64,000 bases of DNA from Streptomyces sp. CG 926 (lineage in GTDB: Bacteria; Actinomycetota; Actinomycetes; Streptomycetales; Streptomycetaceae). A program made the translations under genes and the position numbers. The notes beneath the pieces were generated by a model that worked only from the letters and a program-made list of their open reading frames with translations, was not told where the DNA came from and did no database searches. How positions within the stretch are numbered: the stretch's first letter is position 1; every line of letters begins with the position of its first letter. The stretch is taken from contig NZ_QGGZ01000002.1 in assembly GCF_003148825.1 (NCBI RefSeq), positions 496,001 to 560,000 of the forward strand, written 5' to 3'. This document shows, in pieces, positions 43,970-51,169 of this stretch.

Positions 43970-43983
43970 TGGAACTCGTTACT
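43970..43983. promoter_or_regulatory. KstR-like site upstream of the P450
   Basis: TGGAACTCGTTACT retains the AACNNGTT core with the last consensus base changed. It lies 48 bases upstream of the P450 start. Confidence 0.5.
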
Positions 43984-43998
43984 ACCTTCAAGCCAACT

Positions 43999-44015
43999 TC
44001 TGATGGTCCGTCAGA
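43999..44015. promoter_or_regulatory. TCTGAT-N5-GTCAGA palindrome upstream of the P450
   Basis: TCTGAT-GGTCC-GTCAGA matches the second regulon motif with one change in the left half. It lies 16 bases before the start codon. Confidence 0.6.
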
Positions 44016-44030
44016 CTTTGGAGTTGCCCG

Positions 44031-45275
44031 ATGTCCTGCCCCGCACTGCCCGAAGGCTTCGACGCCACCGACCCAGACCTGCTCCAAAGCCGCGTCCCCT
44101 TCCCGGAGTTCGCGCAGCTGCGGCAGACCGCACCCGTGTGGTGGTGCCCGCAGCGGCGGGGCGTCACCGGCTTCGACGACGAGGGCTACTGGGCCGTGAC
44201 CCGGCACGCGGACGTCAAGTACGTCTCCACGCACCCGGAACTGTTCTCCTCGACGACCAACACCGCGATCATCCGCTTCAACGAGCACATTCCGCGTGAT
44301 GCGATAGATGCCCAGCGCCTGATCATGCTGAACATGGATCCGCCGGAACACACCCGCGTACGCCAGATCGTGCAGCGCGGCTTCACCCCGCGGGCCATCC
44401 GCGGCCTGGAGGAAGCCCTGCGCGACCGGGCCCGGAAGATCGTCGAGGAGGCGTCGGCCGCGGCCGCCGACGGCAGCTTCGACTTCGTGACGCAGGTGGC
44501 GTGCGAGCTCCCGCTGCAGGCCATCGCCGAACTGATCGGCGTACCGCAGAAGGACCGCGCGAAGATCTTCGACTGGTCGAACAAGATGATCGCCTACGAC
44601 GACCCGGAGTACGCGATCACCGAGGAGGTCGGCTCCAACGCGGCGATGGAGCTCATCGGTTACGCGATGAACCTCTCCGCCCAGCGCAAGGAATGTCCGG
44701 CCAAGGACATCGTCACCCAGCTGGTGGCGGCCGAGGGCCAGGGCAACCTCGGCTCCGACGAGTTCGGCTTCTTCGTCCTGCTGCTGGCGGTCGCGGGCAA
44801 CGAGACCACGCGCAACGCCATCAGCCACGGCATGCACGCCTTCCTGACCCACCCCGAGCAGTGGGAGCTCTACAAGGCGACCCGGCCGTCGACCGCCGCC
44901 GAGGAGATCGTGCGCTGGGCCACCCCGGTGGTGTCGTTCCAGCGCACCGCCACCCAGGACACCGAACTGGGCGGCGCGAAGATCAAGGCGGGCGACCGGG
45001 TGGGGATGTTCTACTCCTCCGCCAACCACGACCCCGAGGTATTCACGAACCCGGACGTCTTCGACATCACCCGCGACCCCAACCCCCACCTGGGCTTCGG
45101 CGGCGGCGGCCCGCACTTCTGCCTCGGCAAGTCCCTCGCCGTGATGGAGATCGACCTGATCTTCAACGCCCTGGCCGACACCCTCCCGAACCTCCACCTC
45201 ACGGACGCACCCCCCCGCCGCCTCCGCGCGGCCTGGCTCAACGGCATCAAGGAACTCCGCGTCACCCACACCTGA
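44031..45275 (+). CDS. Cytochrome P450, CYP125-like (steroid C26-monooxygenase type)
   Basis: The 414-residue protein has the I-helix AGNETTRN (~258), the ExxR in EEIVRWATP (~297) and the heme loop FGGGGPHFCLGKS (Cys ~364). Landmarks such as LPEGFDATDPDL, LIMLNMDPPEHTRVRQIVQRGFTPRAI, FGFFVLLLAVAGNETTRN and the end RAAWLNGIKELRV closely follow mycobacterial CYP125, which oxidises C26 of cholesterol. Start supported by TTTGGAG upstream. A dedicated ferredoxin is not adjacent; the one at 32.5 kb is the candidate donor. Sterol or hopanoid substrates are possible. Confidence 0.88.
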   Translation: MSCPALPEGFDATDPDLLQSRVPFPEFAQLRQTAPVWWCPQRRGVTGFDDEGYWAVTRHADVKYVSTHPELFSSTTNTAIIRFNEHIPRDAIDAQRLIMLNMDPPEHTRVRQIVQRGFTPRAIRGLEEALRDRARKIVEEASAAAADGSFDFVTQVACELPLQAIAELIGVPQKDRAKIFDWSNKMIAYDDPEYAITEEVGSNAAMELIGYAMNLSAQRKECPAKDIVTQLVAAEGQGNLGSDEFGFFVLLLAVAGNETTRNAISHGMHAFLTHPEQWELYKATRPSTAAEEIVRWATPVVSFQRTATQDTELGGAKIKAGDRVGMFYSSANHDPEVFTNPDVFDITRDPNPHLGFGGGGPHFCLGKSLAVMEIDLIFNALADTLPNLHLTDAPPRRLRAAWLNGIKELRVTHT

Positions 45276-45320
45276 GCAACTCCCCCACCGGGCCCACCCA
45301 GCCCGACCGGCGCCTCTTTC

Positions 45321-45420
45321 AGCCTCGCCGCGCCTCTTCCAGCCTCGCCGCGTCTCTTCCAGCCCCGCCGGCGTTTGAGGCGCGGGGGTCCGGGGGCGGC
45401 GCCCCCGGCAACGGCGCCGC
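45321..45420. repeat. Dispersed GC-rich repeat, intergenic copy
   Basis: Three degenerate CAGCCTCGCCGCGCCTCTTC units lead into the same AGCCCCGCCGGCGTTTGAGG unit and GGGGGTCCGGGGGCGG hairpin found inside the ECF ATPase gene. Confidence 0.85.
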
Positions 45421-45480
45421 ACCCGTTCGAGTGGCGGCTCACCCCGAACGGAGTGATCCTGGCAAGCAGCGGCGATCCAG

Positions 45481-45523
45481 CCGAAGGGGCGCCGGGGCAG
45501 CGAATGCCCCGGCGCCCCTTCGG
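45481..45523. terminator. Strong terminator, 19-bp perfect stem
   Basis: Bases 45481-45499 pair perfectly with 45505-45523 around loop GCGAA. It lies between the P450 and the convergent membrane-protein gene. Confidence 0.85.
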
Positions 45524-45534
45524 CCACCCCGAGC

Positions 45535-45610
45535 CCGGCAACGGCCAGGGCGACGGCCCGGCCAGGGCAACGGCAACGGCCCGGCCAGGGCAACGGCCCG
45601 GCCAGGGCTA
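45535..45610. repeat. 17-bp tandem repeat
   Basis: Units of GGCCCGGCCAGGGCAAC, three fairly exact and some partial, abut the 3' end of the membrane-protein gene. Confidence 0.8.
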
Positions 45611-46354
45611 CGGCCGGGACGGCCGCCCCGCAACCGCGTCGTACACCCGCAGCCGCACCCGCCGCTGCCACCCCTCCTTCTCCTCCCGCACCCGCGCCCT
45701 CCGCTCCTTCCGCCCCCCGGCGGGATACCGCGCCCGCGCCCACGGCGACCCCGGCCGCGCCAGCCGTACCGCCCCGACCAGCGCGAAGACCGGTACGAGG
45801 ATCCCCAGCAGCCCGGTGAACACCTTCCCCTTGGACAGCGTCACCAGCGCGAAGCCCGCGTTCACCGCGACCACCACCACGGACGTCCAGCCGGAGGCCC
45901 GCGTACCGCCCTCCGAGGCGTCGTCGACGCCGAAGGGCGACGCCCCCAGCAACAGCAGCCCGCACGCCCCGGCTCCGACCACCACCGCGTCCACGGAGAG
46001 CCGGCCCTCCTCGGACCAGTACACGTCCTTCAGGTGCAGGATCAGCGCGAACTCGTCGAGCACCAGCGCCGTCCCGATGCCGAACACCGCCGCGTCGATC
46101 TCCGCCCACGGGGACTTGTTCCCGGTCGGGGAGGCCAGCCCCAGCCCACCCACGATCATGAGGACCACGCCGAACACCACGTGGTGGATGTGCAGCCCGC
46201 CCGGCGTGACGTTCTTCGGCCACCAGGAGACCTGCGCCCGGATCAGCCGCACGCTGATCCGGATGAAGAGGAACGCGCCGAGGAAGCCCAGCAGCAGGCA
46301 GAGCAGCGGCTGCTTGCCCGGCTCGACGATCTGGCGCTGGTACCAGTCGCCCAC
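45608..46354 (-). CDS. Hypothetical integral membrane protein with HIHH motif
   Basis: The 248-residue protein has 6 predicted transmembrane helices in residues ~15-200 and a basic C-terminal tail. A conserved-looking GGLHIHHVVFGVVLMIVGG near 52-70 holds three histidines in a membrane segment, and LVLDEFALILHLKDVYW near 100 adds acidic residues. The motif suggests metal or heme handling but I do not know the family. GTG start. Confidence 0.65.
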   Translation of the reverse strand: MGDWYQRQIVEPGKQPLLCLLLGFLGAFLFIRISVRLIRAQVSWWPKNVTPGGLHIHHVVFGVVLMIVGGLGLASPTGNKSPWAEIDAAVFGIGTALVLDEFALILHLKDVYWSEEGRLSVDAVVVGAGACGLLLLGASPFGVDDASEGGTRASGWTSVVVVAVNAGFALVTLSKGKVFTGLLGILVPVFALVGAVRLARPGSPWARARYPAGGRKERRARVREEKEGWQRRVRLRVYDAVAGRPSRP

Positions 46355-46456
46355 GTCTCAGCCCGCCCGCATCGGCTTCGCAGTCATGACCCGATGCTGG
46401 CACCGGCCGGGCCGCGTCGCCCGGCGGACACCGCACCGACCGACCGCGGCCTACCG

Positions 46457-48505
46457 CTACGAAGAGGCCCGCGCCCCGGCCCGTAGCCTGCGCTCCCCCT
46501 CGCCCGACTCCCCCTCGCCCGGCGCCACCTCGGCGCCCCGGCGCTGCCCGGGCAGGTCCAGCTGCAGCCCCCGCGGCCCGGACAGTACGTACACGAGCCC
46601 GAAGCCGGCGGACACGACCGCGGCGCCGCCCACGGCGTCCAGTACCCAGTGGTTGGCGGTGGCCACGATCGCGCACACCGTGATCAGCGGGTGCAGCGCC
46701 CCGAGCAGTTTCTGCCAGCCCTTCGGGGCCAGCACCACGATCACGATCCCGCACCACAGCGACCAGCCGAAGTGCAGCGAGGGCATCGCCGCGTACTGGT
46801 TGGAGATCGCGGTCATGGCCCCGTACGAGGGGTTGGCCAGGTCCTGCGGCCCGTGCACGGTGTCGATGAAATCGAGGCCGGGCATCAGGCGCGGCGGCGC
46901 GAGCGGGTAGAGCCAGAACCCGGCGAGGGCGAGGACGGTGGCCAGCCCCAGGGAGGCCCGCGCCCAGCGGTAGTCGCCGGGGCGCCGCCAGTACAGGACC
47001 GCCAGGATCGTCAGCGGGACGACGAAGTGGAAGGAGGTGTAGTAGAAGTTGAAGAATGCCTCCAGCCAGGGCGTGTTCACCACGGCGTGGTTCACGGCGT
47101 GCTCGATGTCGATGCCGAGCGCCTGCTCGATGCCGTGGATCTGGCTGCCGTTGCCCTCGGCGAGGCTGCGGCTGGTGGGCGCCGCGGCCCGGATGTGCGA
47201 GTAGAGCGAGTACCCGACCCGTATCAGCAGGAGTTCCAGCAGGAGGTTCGGGCGGGACAGGACGCGCCGCCAGAACGGCAGCAGCGGCACCCGTGCCCAG
47301 CGGGCCTCAGCGGGCCGGCCGTAGTCGGTGGGTACGGGCTCGCGCCAGTACGCCGACGAGCGCTGCAGGAACGGTACCGCGCAGGCCGCCGCCACCGCGG
47401 TGAGCAGCGGCACGTTGTCGCGTACGGGGGCCAGCGCGGCCAGGTTCGGCAGCAGCATCGCGCTCGGCAGGGTCATGGCGAGCACCACGGCCACCGGCCA
47501 CACGGGCCGGTCGGCGGCCCGCTTGCCCACCTTGCCGGCGACGGCGAGGAGCACCCAGAGCAGCTGGTGGCGCCAGCCGGTCGGGGACACGGCGACGGCC
47601 ACGCAGCCGGTGACGGCGACGGCGAGCAGCAGCTGGCCGTCGCGGGCGTAGCGGACCGCGCGGCGCAGGCCGATCCACACGACGGCGGCGGCGAGGGCGC
47701 CGTAGAGCAGGATCTCGGTGGGTCCGGTCAGGCCGAGGCGCAGCAGCGCGCCGTGCACGGACTGGTTGGCGAGGCCGTCGGGGGCGCCGCCGAGGCCGGT
47801 ACCGGCCAGGTGCTCGACCCAGTACGTCCACGAGTCGCGCGGCATGGCCGCCCAGGACAGCGCGGTGGCTCCGGCGAAGGTCACGGCGGCGGTGCGCGCG
47901 GTGGGGCGGCGTCCGGTCAGCCACAGCAGCGGGGCGAACAGCAGGAGCGCGGGCTGGATCGCGGCGGCGAGGCCGACGAGGAAACCGGCGGGCCGATCGC
48001 CGGGCACGCGGAACACGGCGAGCAGCACCAGCAGCACGGGCAGGACGGCGGTCTGGCCGGGCGAGGCGGCCTCGCGGACGGGTAGCGAGACCATCATCAG
48101 CGCGGTGAGCACGGGCGCGGCGAGCAGCGCGGTGCGCCGCGGCACCGGGTCGGGCAGGCCGCGGGCGGCGACGAGCCCGATGGCGGCGACGCACAGCAGC
48201 GTCACGCAGGTCCAGGCGACCTCCAGCGACGGGGCGGCGAGGCCGACCAGCGGCTTGAGGACCAGCCCGGCGAAGGGGGTGTCGGAGAACTGGCCGGTGT
48301 CGTAGAGCGATCCGGGCGGGCTGCCGGGGAGGTGGAAGCCGCTCAGCCAGTCGCCCGGTGGCATCCGCAGCACGGAGGCGGCCTGTCTGACGGCGAGTGC
48401 TCCGACCAGCGCCCACAGGAGCAGCCGGGCCGCCCCGAGCCTGCCGTGATCGCCTATGACTCCGGCATGTCCGTTCGCACCGCTGTGCTCTGCCGCGTTA
48501 GCCAC
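46457..48505 (-). CDS. Fused GT87 glycosyltransferase / PAP2 phosphatase membrane protein
   Basis: The 682-residue protein joins two membrane enzymes. Residues ~20-400 form a multi-helix GT87-like mannosyltransferase (DTGQFSDTPFAGLVLKPLVG, ASPGQTAVLPVLLVLLA). Residues ~430-640 form a PAP2 domain: SYSLYSHIRAAAPTSR at its start, then AMPSLHFGWSLW and ANHWVLDAVGG, the phosphatase motifs of inositol phosphoceramide synthase-like proteins. The fusion suggests linked polyprenyl- or phosphoglycolipid steps. GTG start. Confidence 0.82.
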   Translation of the reverse strand: MANAAEHSGANGHAGVIGDHGRLGAARLLLWALVGALAVRQAASVLRMPPGDWLSGFHLPGSPPGSLYDTGQFSDTPFAGLVLKPLVGLAAPSLEVAWTCVTLLCVAAIGLVAARGLPDPVPRRTALLAAPVLTALMMVSLPVREAASPGQTAVLPVLLVLLAVFRVPGDRPAGFLVGLAAAIQPALLLFAPLLWLTGRRPTARTAAVTFAGATALSWAAMPRDSWTYWVEHLAGTGLGGAPDGLANQSVHGALLRLGLTGPTEILLYGALAAAVVWIGLRRAVRYARDGQLLLAVAVTGCVAVAVSPTGWRHQLLWVLLAVAGKVGKRAADRPVWPVAVVLAMTLPSAMLLPNLAALAPVRDNVPLLTAVAAACAVPFLQRSSAYWREPVPTDYGRPAEARWARVPLLPFWRRVLSRPNLLLELLLIRVGYSLYSHIRAAAPTSRSLAEGNGSQIHGIEQALGIDIEHAVNHAVVNTPWLEAFFNFYYTSFHFVVPLTILAVLYWRRPGDYRWARASLGLATVLALAGFWLYPLAPPRLMPGLDFIDTVHGPQDLANPSYGAMTAISNQYAAMPSLHFGWSLWCGIVIVVLAPKGWQKLLGALHPLITVCAIVATANHWVLDAVGGAAVVSAGFGLVYVLSGPRGLQLDLPGQRRGAEVAPGEGESGEGERRLRAGARASS

Positions 48506-48770
48506 GCCTCGCCGGCCTCCCGCCCTGTTGACCGCAACCCCGACTTCGCCTGGCTGCCGCGCTCCATTACCCGCACGACGATATCCCCCACGGGATGTGT
48601 CGGGCGGCTCTCACGGGCATCGTGCGGACCGACGGCCGCGCCGACCTGCGCGGGCTGCTCCTGGACCGGGCGCCCGGTCGCGAGCCGGGGAGCGACGGGC
48701 TCTCCAGGTGCGGACACCGGACTTCATGGCGAAGCTGAGGTGGACAGGCATTCCGTGGAGAGGACGGCTC

Positions 48771-48974
48771 ATGTCCATGCTTGACAAGCTCAAGGACCTC
48801 ATCAAGGGACACCCTGACCAGGCCCGCCAAGGTGTCGAGAAGGCCGGGGACGCCTTCGACGCGAAGAGCGGCAACAAGTACCAGAGCCAGGTCGACACGG
48901 CACAGCAGAAGCTCAACGAGCAGATCGGCAAGGAGCCGCCCGCGCCCGGGCAGACCCGTCCGCCGCAGCCCTGA
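48771..48974 (+). CDS. Small helical protein, MT0933-type antitoxin family
   Basis: The 67-residue product begins MSMLDKLKDLIKGHPDQARQGVEKAGDAFDAKSG and continues KYQSQVDTAQQKLNEQIG, the pattern of MT0933-like antitoxins, which in Streptomyces are common and usually lack a toxin gene beside them. None is seen here, so its role may differ. GGAGAGG precedes the ATG. Confidence 0.75.
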   Translation: MSMLDKLKDLIKGHPDQARQGVEKAGDAFDAKSGNKYQSQVDTAQQKLNEQIGKEPPAPGQTRPPQP

Positions 48975-49035
48975 ACCGGATCTCCGGGCCTTCGGGCCTT
49001 CGGGCCGGCAGGGCATAGGGACCACAGCACAACGA

Positions 49036-49105
49036 CCGTCCGCGCATCCGCCCGCGGGGACCGCACCACGCACGGTGCGGTCCCCGCGGGCGGATGCGCG
49101 GACGG
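49036..49105. terminator. 32-bp perfect inverted repeat
   Basis: Bases 49036-49067 pair perfectly with 49074-49105 around loop ACGCAC. It lies between the antitoxin-like gene and the monooxygenase gene. It is probably a terminator, though a stem this long is unusual. Confidence 0.8.
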
Positions 49106-49176
49106 ATGTAGGAAACTGCACGCATGTCGTCGAGGCCGGGCATACCGCCCGGCCGGCGTTCCATGAGAGGTGTCCT

Positions 49177-49509
49177 GTGCCCAGCGTCGTAAAGATCAAC
49201 GCACTGACGGTCCCCGCCGAGCAGCGGGAGATCCTGGAGAAGCGCTTCGCCTCCCGGGCCGGGGCGGTGGAGAGCTCGGACGGCTTCGAGTGGTTCGAGC
49301 TGCTGCGCCCGGTGGAGGGCACGGACCAGTACCTGGTCTACACGCGCTGGCGTTCGGAGGAGGACTTCCAGGCGTGGATGGAGGGCCCGATGAAGGCGGC
49401 CCACCAGGGCGGCGGCGAGGGTGGCGGCGAGCGGCCGAAGCCGGCGGCGTCCGCGTCCACGGTGTGGTCGTTCGAGGTCGTGCAGCAGGCGGCGCCGAAG
49501 CAGTCCTGA
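49177..49509 (+). CDS. Antibiotic biosynthesis monooxygenase (ABM) domain protein
   Basis: The 110-residue protein has the ferredoxin-like ABM pattern: KINALTVPAEQREILEKRFASRAGAVESSDGFEWFELLRP and YLVYTRWRSEEDFQAWM. Members include heme-degrading IsdG-type and quinone-forming monooxygenases; the substrate is not clear. GTG start at 49177 with GAGAGG six bases upstream. Confidence 0.8.
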   Translation: MPSVVKINALTVPAEQREILEKRFASRAGAVESSDGFEWFELLRPVEGTDQYLVYTRWRSEEDFQAWMEGPMKAAHQGGGEGGGERPKPAASASTVWSFEVVQQAAPKQS

Positions 49510-49599
49510 CACGCCGCGGTCCCGGGTCGGGGCGCGGTCGGGGCCCGACCCGGACACCGACCCGAGCCGAGCCCGACCCGGACCGTCAGGTCAGACGCA

Positions 49600-50060
49600 C
49601 AAACCCAGGCGCGGAAAGACCGGGCCCGGAAGGACCAGGCGCCGAGAGCCAGGCGCGGAAAGACCAGGCCAGGGCAGGCCAGGCGCCGGAGGCCAGGCCA
49701 GGGCAGGCCAGGCGCCGAAGAGCCAGGCCAAGGCGCCGAAGGGCCAAGCCGGGCCCGGAGGCCTGGCTCGGAAAGCCCAGGCGCGCAAGGCGGAGCCCGG
49801 AAGGCCGAGCTGGAAAGGCCGGGCGCCGAAAGGCCAGGCCCGGAAGACCAGGCGCGGAAGGCCGGGCGCGGAAAAGCCAGGCCCGGAAGGCCCCGCTCGA
49901 AAGGCCGTGCTCGAAAGGCTGGGCGCGCCGAAAGGCCAGGCCCGGAAGACCAGGCGCGCGAGGCCGGACGCGGAAAAGCCGGGCCCGGAGGGACCAAGCG
50001 CGGAACGCCTTGCCCGTGAGGGCCCGGCCGGCCGGCGCGGAAGGGCCGGGCGCGGGTAGA
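49600..50060. repeat. Degenerate ~15-bp minisatellite array
   Basis: For about 460 bases the sequence is built of variants of GCCAGGCGCGGAAAG and GCCGGGCCCGGAAG. The 15-bp period leaves open frames on both strands that encode low-complexity basic or Phe/Arg/Ala peptides, but I see no ribosome site and no family match, so I call it non-coding. The ~600-bp space between the ABM and SnoaL genes holds nothing else. Confidence 0.8.
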
Positions 50061-50104
50061 CCCGGCCCGGGAGGGTGGGCCCGGGAGGGTGGGGCGCGAG
50101 GAGC

Positions 50105-50500
50105 TCAGCTCCAGAATGCGTCTTCCTCGTCGATGTCCGCGGTGCACTGGTCGATATCGGTGATCTTGTTCCCGATGATCGTGAAGAAGAGCCCCTGGCG
50201 GATCTCGATGCCGCGGTCACCACGGTCGGCGCGCGCCGTGTGGAAACTCATCACGTGCCCGCGCCCGTCCGCCAACACCGATTCCAGATCCACCCGGAAG
50301 GTGCCCTTCGTCTCCGTGCCGAGGCGCCGGAAGTGGTCCAGAACGTTCTCCCGGCCCTTGTGGTGCCCGGACAACGGGTTGCTGCCCGGCACGTGGTGGA
50401 TGACATCGGCCGTCAGCAACGTGCTCATCATCTCCATGTCGCCTTTGCCGAAGGCCTCGTAGCCGCGGCGGACCAGGGCACAGTCGGGATGCTCTGACAT
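50105..50500 (-). CDS. SnoaL/NTF2-like protein
   Basis: The 131-residue protein has the NTF2-like cone-fold pattern: LVRRGYEAFGKGDMEMMSTLL, VIHHVPGSNPLSGHHKGRENVLDHF and the beta-strand end IGNKITDIDQ. Some members are cyclases or isomerases, but no catalytic set is evident. I prefer the ATG at 50500 over a GTG at 50512. Confidence 0.78.
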   Translation of the reverse strand: MSEHPDCALVRRGYEAFGKGDMEMMSTLLTADVIHHVPGSNPLSGHHKGRENVLDHFRRLGTETKGTFRVDLESVLADGRGHVMSFHTARADRGDRGIEIRQGLFFTIIGNKITDIDQCTADIDEEDAFWS

Positions 50501-50608
50501 GGCGTTTCCCACCCTCCGGGTACGCAGGGAATGTCCTTTTTCCTATCATCGGCCCGGCCTTGTGGATATTCCACGCGGGAGATCCGCCGCGAACTCCACA
50601 ATGACGCC

Positions 50609-51169
50609 ATGACCACTCACAGCGAACACCGCACACCCACACCCACACCCGCACCCGCACCCGCACCCGCACCCGCACCCGCACCCACCCTGTCGTGGAC
50701 CGTGGCCCCCGAGCCGTTCACCACCCGGGACGCCACCGACCTGCGCCGCGCGTACTACGCCGAGGTCGCCGGCCGGTACTGGGAACGGCAGGTCACCGAG
50801 GCAGAGATCGACCAAGGACTGCTGGACTTCCCGGACGACGGGCTCGTCCCGCCGGCGGGGCAGTTCGTCGTCGGTCGACTCGCCGGCGAGCCCTTGGCCT
50901 GCGGCGGGATCCGGCTGCTCGACCCCCGGACCGCAGAGCTCACCAGGGTGTACGTCGACGAACGCGCCCGCGGCACCGGCGGCGGGGCGGCCCTGCTGAA
51001 GGTCCTGGAAGCGGAGGCCCGAGCGCTCGGCGCGGAGCGGGTCCGCCTGGACACGCGGTCGGACCTCGTGGAGGCCCGAGCTTTGTACGCGCGGCACGGG
51101 TATGCGGAAATACCCGCCTACAACTCCGGCCCGTACGCACAGCACTGGTTCGAGAAGCGCCTGGTCTAG
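50609..51169 (+). CDS. GNAT acetyltransferase with Pro-Ala repeat N-terminus
   Basis: The 186-residue protein has a ~27-residue N-terminus with (Pro-Ala)n encoded by ACCCGC hexamers, then a GNAT domain with acetyl-CoA motif A VDERARGTGGGAALL (~112-125) and YARHGYAEIP near the end. The substrate is unknown. Its stop overlaps the stop of the convergent MFS gene within a single CTAG. Confidence 0.8.
   Translation: MTTHSEHRTPTPTPAPAPAPAPAPAPTLSWTVAPEPFTTRDATDLRRAYYAEVAGRYWERQVTEAEIDQGLLDFPDDGLVPPAGQFVVGRLAGEPLACGGIRLLDPRTAELTRVYVDERARGTGGGAALLKVLEAEARALGAERVRLDTRSDLVEARALYARHGYAEIPAYNSGPYAQHWFEKRLV
50634..50688 (+). repeat. Hexanucleotide repeat in the GNAT gene
   Basis: About nine ACMCGC/ACACCC units encode Pro-Thr and Pro-Ala. 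Gain or loss of a unit changes the tail by two residues without a frameshift. Confidence 0.85.

Noticed and set aside
48771..48974. Toxin-antitoxin system
   Set aside because: The MT0933-type protein has no toxin-like gene on either side, so only the family is reported.
49170..50462. Long frame encoding a basic Lys/Arg-rich repeat protein
   Set aside because: The repeats follow from the 15-bp period of the minisatellite; the start belongs to the ABM gene region in another frame and there is no ribosome site for it.
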